From Pristionchus mayeri (lineage: Eukaryota > Nematoda > Chromadorea > Rhabditida > Neodiplogasteridae): 64,000 nucleotides of DNA. The stretch covers positions 29,373,541 to 29,437,540 of the forward strand of contig BTRK01000004.1 of NCBI GenBank assembly GCA_036245805.1, given 5' to 3'. Each line of letters starts with the position of its first letter. Within the stretch, counting starts at the first letter, position 1. The notes under the pieces are model-generated. The model made no database searches. It was not told the DNA's origin and worked only from the letters and a program-made list of their open reading frames with translations. Made by a program: the position numbers and the translations under genes. Below are positions 36,858 through 46,881 of the stretch, in pieces.

Positions 36858-37219
36858 GTCATTCATACTTACTCATGATATTGTTATTTGTGCAATAGAT
36901 TAACTTTCTCATTGTTGTACATTCATGGCTCCTAGAGCAACTACTCATGGTATTACTATCGAGATCTCACATTATTTATTGTACCAGTGTAAAATAAGAT
37001 AAACATTAAGTAGAAAAAATAACCCAAGCATCGTGCAATGAGTAAGGGGACCTGGGTATTCAAATCTTCAACATTATCTCGTCAATCTCTTTGACTCTTT
37101 TCTTTTTTTCAATCACTCAGCAGTATCTTCTTGATAAGAAGTTTTTGAGTTTCAAATGGATTTCCATCTGTGCAAACAGCTGTGGAGAGGATTTCACGCA
37201 TCTCAAGAGAAAATCTACT

Positions 37220-37349
37220 CATATCTGCTGAGGGCCTCTGTAGACGGCTGCGTTGTAGCGGGATTTCAGAACATAGCCTGAGAAATTGACCGTGTTGCAC
37301 CTCTCCCCACTATGAGCGCAGACATCCGCAGAGGCCCTCAGCAGATATG
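37220..37349. mobile_element. 130-bp MITE with 21-bp inverted ends
   Basis: Ends CATATCTGCTGAGGGCCTCT and its complement at 37220-37240 and 37329-37349. It begins exactly where similarity to the left palindrome arm stops, so it was either inserted at, or forms, the right edge of the duplicated block. Confidence 0.8.
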
Positions 37350-37545
37350 AAAAAGGTAGAAGTTCTTAGAATTTGATCCTCTTTCGATCCCGCTAGGTCA
37401 CCGTTCTAAAACTCCAACCTACCCTCGCTGTCATTCCTTGTAAGTGTGACACGTGCGCTCGGTTCATTCTATTAGTTCAAGCGTGAGTGAGAACATCGCT
37501 AGCTTCAAAATTGAATCGATCTCTCGGCGAGTCACTGTTTAAAAG

Positions 37546-37674
37546 ATGCTCTCCACTATTTTCTTACTTACTGTTATTATTGTTCTAAGCAAGCTCTCAA
37601 TTGTGCTCGCACTGCCAGTATCAATAGGTGAAGTATACGCGCAAATCGGAGTCGGAGTTGATTTCCGTGGATGA
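37546..37674 (+). CDS. Candidate very small secreted peptide (42 residues)
   Basis: ATG at 37546 opens a hydrophobic leader (MLSTIFLLTVIIVLSKLSIV, ending near LALP) followed by a short tail, SIGEVYAQIGVGVDFRG, and a stop at 37672-37674. It may be a peptide precursor or only the first exon of a larger gene (GT at 37628 could be a donor). I recognise no family. The support is the signal-like start alone. Confidence 0.25.
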   Translation: MLSTIFLLTVIIVLSKLSIVLALPVSIGEVYAQIGVGVDFRG

Positions 37675-37927
37675 GAAGAACGAGTCAGAATTAAAATCGT
37701 GTGAACCGAAATGCTCTCGGCATCTGATAAACAATTTCAATTTTTTTCATTTATTCACCTACCACTAAGAAACTTCAGTGAAGGAAATGTGGGTGTTTAA
37801 ACTCAATCAATATTTCGAAACTAGGGAGAGCAGTAAGGAACTGATGCAACATGTACACGTGCATTTAGAAGATGATTCCTCTGAGAATTTTGAGTGAAAG
37901 CAGGGGTGAGAAATAAATCATTCTGTG

Positions 37928-39496
37928 ATGCTGACCCTCTCTTTGCTCTTCCTTTCTCTCCTCGGCCCTTCTCGAGCAATCGAGTGTCCTACCAATGCCA
38001 AGATTGGAGAAAAAATTGTAATTTTCTTTGCGACATTGCATTTCCGAAATTGGAAAAATAACTAGGATGAGCGTATTTGTTAGACGGAAAGCAGCAGGCT
38101 ATTATATCGATGGAAGTACATTCAGAACGACAGTGACTACGTATACGAATGCGAGGGAGGAGGGAAACGACACCTCGGATGCATCACCAAGGCACGATTT
38201 TTTTTCTGATTTCCTGAATATCCCGAATCAATTATCACTATTTTCCAGTTGGGCAACATCGTTGACGCAAATGGAGTAGGACTCTACCAAAGCTTACCGA
38301 AGGTGATCATAGTGCTGGAAACAAGAGAACCTAAATAACAAGTCAGTTTAGTTCGATCTCGTCATCAATTGCACTGCTCCTCGACCCATTCTCACTGCAG
38401 TCAAGAAGGTCAATCAATTTGATATCGCTGGTACAGAGAAGGACAAACTGCAATCAACTTTTCGTTAAAAAATAACATTTAAAAATCAAAGTTTTGGGCA
38501 ATTTGAGTAGATGAAATTTGTTTGCATTCAAGGGTGGCTGCTACTCTATCGAGGGAGAATTCATTGCTTTCAACAGCACAACGAACGAGGTCGGATAGTA
38601 CTGCCATGGACTATCATTTGTCATTAAACATTTGTGCCTTCTTTACGATTTAGCAAAACTGTGCTTTCAGGGCAACAAGTTTTACTGCTTCAAGAGGGCA
38701 AGGAATGACATCAGAATTGTCCACGTATCCAAAGTAAGTGATTCGTGCAATATTATTCGAAGAGAAACAGGCAATTTACATATTGTAGGAGCTATACCAT
38801 TCGTCAGGCGATGAAGATGTTGAAAGGAATAGAGAGTGAGCTTTCCTGTTTGCTTAAAGGAGGAGTAAAGGAAAAATTCAATTGTTGAAGCTTTCATATA
38901 CACGACCTAGATCTCCCCGACGATAAGAAGCTCTGAAATTTTCACATTGATATCTCCATTCCGAACAGAGATATGGGTAGTTGACTGAGAGCCAAATCAG
39001 GGAAAGCTCAGGCAACGAGCGAGAGAGCACGCGATTTGAAAAGAGTTCCGTCGCTAATTGAAACATATTTCAACCGGGCGCGCGTTTGCCTTTACTCCTC
39101 CTTTAAATTACAAACCTCAATGTCAGACACGTTGTGGACGGGAAATTTGTTTTCATCTGCGAAAGGAGCAAAACAAACAAGGTTGGTATCCATTACAAAT
39201 ACCTATTTCTGTACGAATAAGGAACAATAAGGATTATTGAATTAAAAAATTAATATTTTAAAAGATACGTCATATATTCCGTCACTGCATAACTCCCAAT
39301 GGTGAAGCAATTCCAACGGGAGAAAAGCGCAAACATAAGAACAAGGTCAGTGATTATTTTTAAAACACACATTTAGCGGAATAATGTGAATTCTATTTTT
39401 AAGGTCTATTTGTGCAAGTCAGACGCGGAATTGATCGTCGTGGACAATGGAAAGAAGTGGAAGACATTCGCAGTTCAACGAATGCCTTACCTATAA
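37928..39496 (+). CDS. Secreted Cys-rich protein E, MIG-18/fibronectin-I-like family
   Basis: Ten exons matching genes A and B: 37928-38017, 38126-38191, 38249-38302, 38352-38408, 38533-38589, 38671-38733, 38789-38835, 39127-39181, 39265-39345 and 39404-39496; 663 nt, 220 residues. Signal peptide MLTLSLLFLSLLGPSRA, then ECPTNAKIGEKI, YVYECEGGGKRHLGC, GGCYSIEGEF, KFYCFKRA, HVVDGKFVFICE, HCITPNGEAIP and VYLCKSDAEL. Exon 7 has lost the CSYKG cysteine found in A and B. Exon 2 appears to end at a GC donor (AAG then gcacga). Intron 7 contains the second 253-bp TTAA element. It lies outside the hsp70 palindrome and faces gene F. Confidence 0.7.
38854..39106. mobile_element. 253-bp TTAA-bounded MITE, copy 2
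   Basis: Ends TTAAAGGAGGAGTAAAGG and its complement, with TTAA at both extremes, inside intron 7 of gene E. Same length as copy 1 at 21164-21416 and strongly similar throughout (shared GCCAAATCAGGGAAAGCTCA). Non-coding. Confidence 0.88.
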
Positions 39497-40058
39497 TTCT
39501 TTTGCGACGAATGATGTGACGCTTGTATCCGATAAAAGATGATCTGTTAGCCTAGGAAATCTAAACTTCAAGGTTCAATCTGTTAAAGTTTAGCCCCAAG
39601 TGCTCAGCGCATCATATCGCTTTTTAAAAAAAGAGATCTATCACGACCTAGCACATGTTTCGGTCAATAATTGAGCCCAACATTTTCGGTCACACCAATA
39701 ACCACACGAATAGACTAGGTTTGTATTGTAAGTAAACTTCTCCCTCATCTTTCTCCATCCCCTCAACTACAATGAGGTCAACTTTTCACGAGGTTGTAAC
39801 TGTCTAAAGGTGAAGAATCATAACCCGATCTTCCGATAAACGTCAATGTTCGGTCTCGTCTCAGTTAGAACTTGTATCGAACTGCTCAAGCAACTCTAAA
39901 GGAGACGAGCAGGTGCTTCGGTCGAAAAATGTCCGCTCAGAAATTATATTTACATTGGAATTTATATTCTCGCACTTCCCAACGGAATTTGCTTTTTTTC
40001 CACCAATTTGGCATGAAATCATAATTTATCGGACAGATATACGGATGCTTAAAACATT

Positions 40059-41724
40059 TTATTGCTCTTCATTCTTCACTTCTACAAATTTCGACTCCGC
40101 CTCATACTTGTATATCTAAAAGAACGACTTGATTATAATCGAAATTGGTGTCTTTACAGATAATTATCTTCACCTTGTCACCATCATTCACTTTTCCTCC
40201 CAATTGCGCCGGCCGTCCTCCAGGAGAGAGACACTTAGAGAACACGAACTGCAATTACAAATATTTCCTTTCTTCTATTTCCATTCCCGTGATTGGCAAC
40301 CTTTGCCTTTGCATATCCTCCTCCTTTCTGCATTCCTCACCTTTCGCATCGGAAGACGAACGTCTTGTCTGCCGTCGTGTACCTTCAAATAGTACATTGT
40401 GAACATGTCGTGATTGTCGAATAATGTGTCGAAAAATGTAGTCTCGTAAAGTATGATAAATTATTTTAGAAAATCAATACTCTTCTTCAGGAGTGTAGAA
40501 TTTGCCGTCTCGATTGCAGAAGAGCTGCAACATCAGATTTGCACATGTCAAGACATGTGTGAACCACAATTTCCACTCACCGCGTTGACATTTGCCATGA
40601 AAGCACTCCTATCTTTATATTCGATGCACCACTCGTCGAGATTCCCCTGAAAGAAATGTGATTCTGAAGATAAAATATCAGACTGACCTCCGGTTGCGTT
40701 GGCAAAGTAGCACCCCGCAACCTGCGAGATTCAATCGCACTTATCAGATGAAATTTTGAAGGAAATAGGATTACTTTTGAGATTGCTAGCATACCTTCTG
40801 TTTCAAAGTGCTAAATGGAGTAGAGTAGGAACAATTTACGATGTAGTCAGTCTGTAAAATATAAACAGTGAACAATTAGATCAGAAGGAGACGCACATAT
40901 TCATCATTGGCCGTGAAGACTCCGGTTTTGTTCACTGCGATTGTTGCGTTGAGCTGAATATAGGGTAAGTGCATTAGAAGAACCTTCGCGTTCAAAATCT
41001 TCATAGAGATTATTTGAATGATTTCGTGTCTGGCATTGCCTCTCCTGCTACTGTTAATTCGTGATACAACCCCTAGACCCCTGTAATCCATTCAGATCTC
41101 ACGGCAGATCTGCATTCGACGATACTTCGAGCTCCCTTGATGCATTCGTATTCCACGAAGGTTCCGTGCTGCAAATACTCGCTGTCCATTTTCGAATTTA
41201 CGCGGATGAATGTTTCTGAGCAGAGTCAACATCTCGCTGACAATTCTGAATCCGTCCGTAGCATTTGCATGGCACGTCAAATTCTCCTCTTTCTTCCTCA
41301 GGACAGTGAAGGATGGTTGGGGATACGTGCAATTCACGATAATGTCGTTCTGAATTTCTCAAACTTACAACACAGAAATAAAAATCCTTACGCACAAAGA
41401 GAAAGCTTTCATAAATTCCGGCTTGATTGACTTTGATAACTTTCTTGTCCTGAAATTCGGGCACATTTACTGTTATTACTTTTGCGAGGATTGCAAGAAG
41501 AAGTAAGAAAGGTATAGTGCTACCTTAGTAGTGCATCCCGCGAGGTTCGTCAAGCTGCCGTTGACACATTCATAGACGAAGTGAGTATCGACCTGGAAGG
41601 GGAACTTCCTTCCCTTGTGAGTAGAAGAACACACAAATTGAGATCCATTCTGTCCGTTAGGAGTGCACTCTAAGGCTTGAGAGAAGGAGAGAAAGCAGAG
41701 GAAAGGAAGGAGGAGAACCAGCAT
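40059..41724 (-). CDS. Secreted Cys-rich protein F, MIG-18/fibronectin-I-like family with an extra module
   Basis: ATG at 41724-41722. Exons include 41635-41724 (signal peptide MLVLLLPFLCFLSFSQA, ECTPNGQNGSQF), 41524-41592 (FVYECVNGSLTNLAGC), 41396-41449 (KVIKVNQAGIYESF), about 41250-41349 (DIIVNCTYPQPS and a second CHANATDGF start), about 41105-41165 (TFVEYECIKGARSIVEC), 40899-40955, about 40795-40855, about 40685-40720 (VAGCYFANATG), 40580-40648, about 40485-40531, about 40385-40440, about 40177-40243 (FSKCLSPGGRPAQ) and 40059-40119 ending at the stop. It has one more module than A, B or E. Middle and late exon edges are approximate, and the exon ending near 40487 lacks an obvious GT donor, so some decay is possible. 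Convergent with E. Confidence 0.6.
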
Positions 41725-42658
41725 TCTCCAATTGAGATCTTATTTCTCATATTATTTATTTTATTGCAACAATTTTCCCTCAGTTTGTAAAATCGTGCAA
41801 ATTCATGACGATGCAGCAAAAGGTGACCAAGATGTGAACATTATTGCCTCACAATTGATTAGAGGAAAGGGAACGGTTTGTATCTTACACTAATCACTCC
41901 TTCTTTGTGTGAGAATAATTGGATGAGTGATGATTCACTGAACCCAGTTATTGAAGTCAGAATCGGGAAACGCAAAAAGACTCAATTTAGATCTATGCCA
42001 GCAGAATACCGATGTTCACGAGCTCATTTACATATCTGAAAAACCATATCAAATCGGTTTCCACGATTTGTTGAGCCATTCAAGCCGATTGCAATACGCA
42101 ACGCCATTAACTGCTTAAATTTTTGAGATTACATACAAAAAATCATATATTTCGTAGAAAAAAATCCATTTGTTTGGCAGCATCCACTTGTTTCAGAATC
42201 TCGAATACAGCGAGTTCATTGAATTCGAAATGGAAACATGGGTGTCACAAATACGGCACACAATCTATCACTTCCATCTGAGAGAAATTTGGAAGATCGC
42301 TCGTGCTCTATGTTCGATCACATAAAAAAACAGCCGATTCCTCTATGGATAATCGCATGTCAGGGGATCCAATGTTCAATTCCCACGATGGCCCCATCTC
42401 CGAGGGCACAATTCACTTTGCCCACTACGTGAGAAGCGCGCATATAACGAGAGAGACGAGGAATAGCGTGATGTTTGTAGGGTGATGCCCTCTCACCCCC
42501 CCCCCCCCTCCCCCTTCCCCTTCCCCCCTTCGAAAAGAGCATCATTCCCGTATTCCCCCTCTCCACGATCCGATCGCTTTCTTTCTCCCTCTCTCTCTCC
42601 TTCCGTCCATTTCCCCTCTTGCACTCTGCCCTTCCCTTCCGATTCTTCCTCATTCCAG
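41725..42658. other. Intergenic with pyrimidine-rich outron of the desaturase
   Basis: Divergent spacer between gene F and the desaturase. The last 170 bp (42485-42658) is C/T-rich, including a C run at 42498-42509, as expected for an outron before a trans-splice site. No other feature recognised. Confidence 0.5.
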
Positions 42659-42659
42659 G
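42652..42659 (+). other. Probable spliced-leader acceptor of the desaturase
   Basis: ATTCCAG ends at 42659 after a long pyrimidine tract and 18 bp before the ATG at 42678, with no upstream exon visible. This arrangement is typical of nematode trans-splicing. Confidence 0.5.
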
Positions 42660-42677
42660 TAAAACAACCGCGACAAA

Positions 42678-45600
42678 ATGTCTGCGGTCGACAAGAAAGC
42701 AGTGCTGGCGAACGATCGATTCAGCCAGGTTTGACCTACTCCATTATGTTCCTTGTTCTCGGATCGAGAGATTAGACAACGCTGCCACGTATCTTCGTAG
42801 TGTTGTAATAATGCAAGACTTCATTCTGCGCCCGGAACTTTTTTCAATCTTGGTGCACTGCAAACACTCCATTACATCATGGATAATCTCCTCATTGACC
42901 TACCCAATGTAGATCATTCTAGCCGGCGCTCCCCTCTGTGGATCAGATCCGTGCAGCCATTCCTAAGGAATGCTTCGAGAAGAATCTCCCTCTCGCATTG
43001 GCGTATATGGTCAGTCCAATTTCTATTTCAATTAGATTTGTTCGCAATTCAGAATGAAATTTCAAAGTAGCATTTCAGGTCTGGGACTTCATCTTGCTGA
43101 TTTTCCTGTACAAAATTGAGCCAATCTTCGAGCTGGGAGGTCTGCCTGGCATGATCTTCTGGTGAGCGAGGAGCACCTTTCCTTCGTGATCTTTGATCTC
43201 TCAGGTATTTCATCGTGGGAATGGTCCTCTCGTGCATCTTCGTCATCGGCCACGATTGCGGGCACACGACCTTCTCGAACTACCAGTGGTTCAACGACTT
43301 CATCGGACACATCTGCCATGGTGAGAAAGGGAGATCCCCTTCGTTGCGTTACGTTTTCCGACGTTTTCGTGCGAATTTGAGATGTTTCCCTTTCAAGATT
43401 TTGTGTAGTCTAGCGTAGACGCAAATAAGCAGAGTTTTGGAAAAGTTGAGCATTCTACTTTCGGTTGCTTTCTTTATTTCATGTGACGACACGTAGAGCG
43501 GAAAGGATCACTCACTATTCGTCATTCCATTTAATTGAAAAAATCGCTCTCAGCGATACGTCGAAATTAACGATCAAATTAATGAATTTTAAATTTACAG
43601 GCATGATCTTCACACCTTACTGGCCTTGGCAGAAGTCCCACAGACACCATCACACCTACACCGCCCATCTCAAAAAGGTAATTGATGTGGGAACAGTGGA
43701 ATGCGGTGTATTGTTGCGATATTCATCGGAAACTTCTCGTTTCTATATTTTTTCGCCTTTGAAAATTTCCTGATTATTTTCCATTCTAAGCTGTTTCAGA
43801 GGCAATTTTGAATTATGCGTAAATCATAGGTTCAATTTGAGGATGCTGGCCATGCGTGGACTACGGAAGAAGTGTGGAGCTCGTGGGGCGAATTCCACAG
43901 GTTCTACGCCACTAAGGGAGGATTCTTCCTCATGATGGTCGGGTGAGCACTTTTTCAATCTTCACCTCAGTATCCATTCCCTTTTTCTCTTCCCCATCTG
44001 AACTTCCTGAGCAATCCCGAGTTGAATCTCCCATGGTTCTCTGAACCTCCTTCTCATCCATCCATCCCTCTTCTTTCTCTCTCTTCTCTCTCTTCTCTCC
44101 CCTGATCGTGCGCTCTAACCGTCGCGCCATCGGGTGGAACCATTGCGAGAAAAACGAAAGAAAGTGAGCAGAAATGAGAGGCAGAGACTTTGGCCTCGCA
44201 TGTGAAGGGAGCAAGGGCGCGTAGTCTAGCTCACTTTTCCTTCCCTGCAAAAAATCGCGCGTTGCATTCAGTGCTTCGAAAGTGCACGAAATGAGAAATG
44301 CATGAATGATCTTCGAAGAGAAAAATACTATAATGATCTACAAATCGATAATCTCTCTTCCCATTCCAGTTGGTGGTTCTACACCATCGCGGGCATCGCT
44401 GATGGCAGTCACTTCTGGCCCTTCTCCAAGCTCTTCAAGAATAACACTGAGAGAATCCAATGCGTCATCTCAGGACTCGTCTGCGTCGGATGGGCAACTG
44501 TGAGGCATTTGATTATCGATTTTTTAAATTTTAATTTATTTTTTAAAACGATTGTTTATCCACAAAAAGCATGAAAACGTGTGAAAATCATGATTACTTA
44601 GCATTCTCTAGGTAAGAATTTTCTTGTTCGTTGCATCTCCTCACGTATAAGCAGAAAACGCGTACAAAACTACTCCATTAGTGATCCCTGACATTCTTTA
44701 TGGTCGAAAACCGCGAGTGGCGCGATGGGAGATGGCCTCTTTGCTGTGACGAAGGAAGTGATAAGATGTCACGTCGCTTCTGATTTTAGGGGCACGTAAT
44801 CAATGGGTATCAAGTAGAAAGGGAAGGGGAATGAAGAGCAAGTTGTTCTTGCAGGCAGCCTTCTACTTCTTCGGTACCTTCCCTCTCTGGATCAAGTTCT
44901 ACGTCCTCCCCTGCATCGCTCACTCCTTCTGGCTGCTCATGATCACCTATCTCCAGGTGGGAGGGAGAGGAGAGGGGACTGATAAGGAGAGAGCTAGACT
45001 ACAAGGACTCGTAGACTAGGATGGGAAAGTGCACAGCACAGGCAGGGATCGAATGATCAAGAAAACGTTTCTGAAATTCACATCATATTAATTGCAGCAC
45101 CAGACTGATGACATCCAAGTGTACGAGGATGGCACCTGGGGATACCTCAGAGGACAGCTCCAGACCATCGATCGGTTCGTTCAGATATTCGATGTTGTTA
45201 TGGTTAGAAGAATGCTTACAATCTCTGTGTAACACACTGAGGTTGTACTCTCTTGGGTGCAGACTATCGGAGGAACAACAAACAGTTATCAAGGCGAAAA
45301 TTCGTAGACTCTCTCACACGAGTGACACTCAAACTATACTTCGAACTCGAATGAGTGAGAAAAAACATGTATTTTTCAGTCCGTACGGCTTCGGTATCGA
45401 CTACCTGATGCACCACATCACTGACGGACACGTCGCTCATCATCTCTTCTTCACTGGAATCCCCCACTACAATCTGATGAAGGCGACTGCTGTGATCAAG
45501 GAGATGCTCGAGCCATATGGAGTGTACAGATACCAGGTAGGGAAGGAGGCAATGCTGATAGAGGTCCAAACTGATGGAAAAGGGAGAAATCAGCTACGAT

Positions 45601-45945
45601 TATTACCTCAGGTGGAGGCGCCCAAGTTGGAATCAGCCCTATTTTATCCTTGGGTGCCTCCCCCTACGCTACAGTCAATTACAAGTTGGATGCAATCCTG
45701 AATCCAACTTGTGCTGCCTTGATTCCAACTTGTAAAGTCACTTTAGCGTAGGGGGAGCTTAAAACAGGGCTGATTCCAACTTGGGTGCCTCCTCCTGAGA
45801 CGTCTGCTCACAATGCAAACGATGAATGTTGCAGAAGTCCCCCGACTTCTTGTGGCAGTTGGCAGCTCTCACTAACAGACTGGAATATCTCGTGGGCGAG
45901 GGAACGGGACTGCTCAAGTACGCCAAGAAGAAGAACATCGATTGA
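42678..45945 (+). CDS. Membrane fatty-acid desaturase, FAT-1/FAT-2 (omega-3/delta-12) family
   Basis: Endoplasmic-reticulum di-iron desaturase acting on acyl chains of phospholipids in polyunsaturated fatty acid synthesis. Eleven exons: 42678-42728, 42923-43009, 43079-43161, 43205-43320, 43601-43677, 43830-43942, 44370-44499, 44855-44956, 45098-45174, 45380-45536 and 45835-45945; 1104 nt, 367 residues, close to C. elegans FAT-2. All three histidine boxes are present: HDCGH, HRHHH (in [11 protein letters not shown]) and HVAHH (in ITDGHVAHH). Also [28 protein letters not shown] and ITYLQHQTDD. HDCGH and the N-terminus resemble FAT-2, while [12 protein letters not shown] and [12 protein letters not shown] resemble FAT-1, so regioselectivity cannot be called. 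Probably trans-spliced. Confidence 0.95.
45614..45792. repeat. Fold-back element in desaturase intron 10
   Basis: About 75-bp arms based on GCCCAAGTTGGAATCAGCCC, CCCCCTACGCTA and TACAAGTTGGA, each present in reverse complement on the right side. Non-coding, MITE-like. Confidence 0.85.
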
Positions 45946-46881
45946 TTACTCACCTTACCTCGCACTTCTTTCATTTTGTCTCCCATCGAAAACGTGTCTA
46001 CTATCATAGACTAGACTGATTAAATTTGCGACCGCAGAGTGTCGAACTCAGATAAAAAGATTACGGATAAATTATGGTTTTAACACATTAAATCAATCGC
46101 ACATTCATTCGAGTAGCACGGAAATAACAAATAAAGAACGACAAGTCAAATACCGAAATGTTTTTGTGCTTTGAATTATATACAATATATATGCTTTGTT
46201 TCATAATAATCAACCAAGTTGTGGCCCCTTCCCCTCGTGGAACTCCCCCGATTGGTTGATAAACAGTTGTTAGGTCATCTCAATGTGATCATTCGTCTTC
46301 CCTGATCTCTGACTGGATGATCAGCATGACTCTAATTGTTGTGACCAAATCCTCTATTCTTCCATGACGACAGTAGAGGCGATGAGGATGTAGGACCCAC
46401 TTATTATATTCCCAAGCCTGCTCTTTCACTGAAGAAAAATCTTTGAAGAGCCTCATAGTCATTTTTCACAAGAATAATTTCCATCTCGCCCGTTCGCCTT
46501 GTTCGTCCCCAATTTTGTCGATCATTACTTTAATTATCTAAACAATTCAATAAATGTTTTACTAATCTCCACTGATCACCTTTTCTTCTAGTCGTGCTCA
46601 TCAACCCTCTTCCTCTTCTTCTCCTCCTCGAGGGTGCAAACACCCTCCTAACAAAAGGAATTCTAGTGATGCCTCTAGATTCTTCGTCCCTTTACTCTAG
46701 TGAGAGACTCAGCTTGGCATCATCCTAACCCCCCCCCCCCCCCCACCCCCCTGTCTATCCCACTCACTTCCGTTGCTGAAACTCCTTCACATTCAGTTAT
46801 TTGGTGCACGCTAGATACTCTCGAAATTTTTAACATATTTGATATGATTCGTTAATTCACTATAAAAGATCAGTTGCGAGA
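45946..46881. other. Intergenic region
   Basis: Desaturase 3' flank and promoter side of the DEG/ENaC gene. Contains a C homopolymer with one A (about 46731-46752). AATAAA-like signals occur at about 46129 and 46549. No coding exon supported. Confidence 0.5.

Larger units (their letters stand above)
27967..37219. repeat. Large palindrome (inverted duplication) containing the hsp70 pair
   Basis: Left arm 27967-33071, right arm 33356-37219, centre about 285 bp. From 29570/36857 inward the coordinates obey left + right = 66427 at every landmark checked (hsp70 starts, stops, splice sites, HSEs), so there is no net indel across 3.5 kb, and only scattered substitutions are seen. Outside that core (29280-29569 with 36858-37140, and 27967-28035 with 37156-37219) identity falls to roughly 80-90% with indels. 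The left outer arm is interrupted by the mariner. Confidence 0.93.

Noticed and set aside
46731..46752. C homopolymer as a possible regulatory G-quadruplex
   Set aside because: A single near-uninterrupted run; similar runs occur at 42498, 57290, 57986 and 62905, so simple repeat slippage is the plainer reading.
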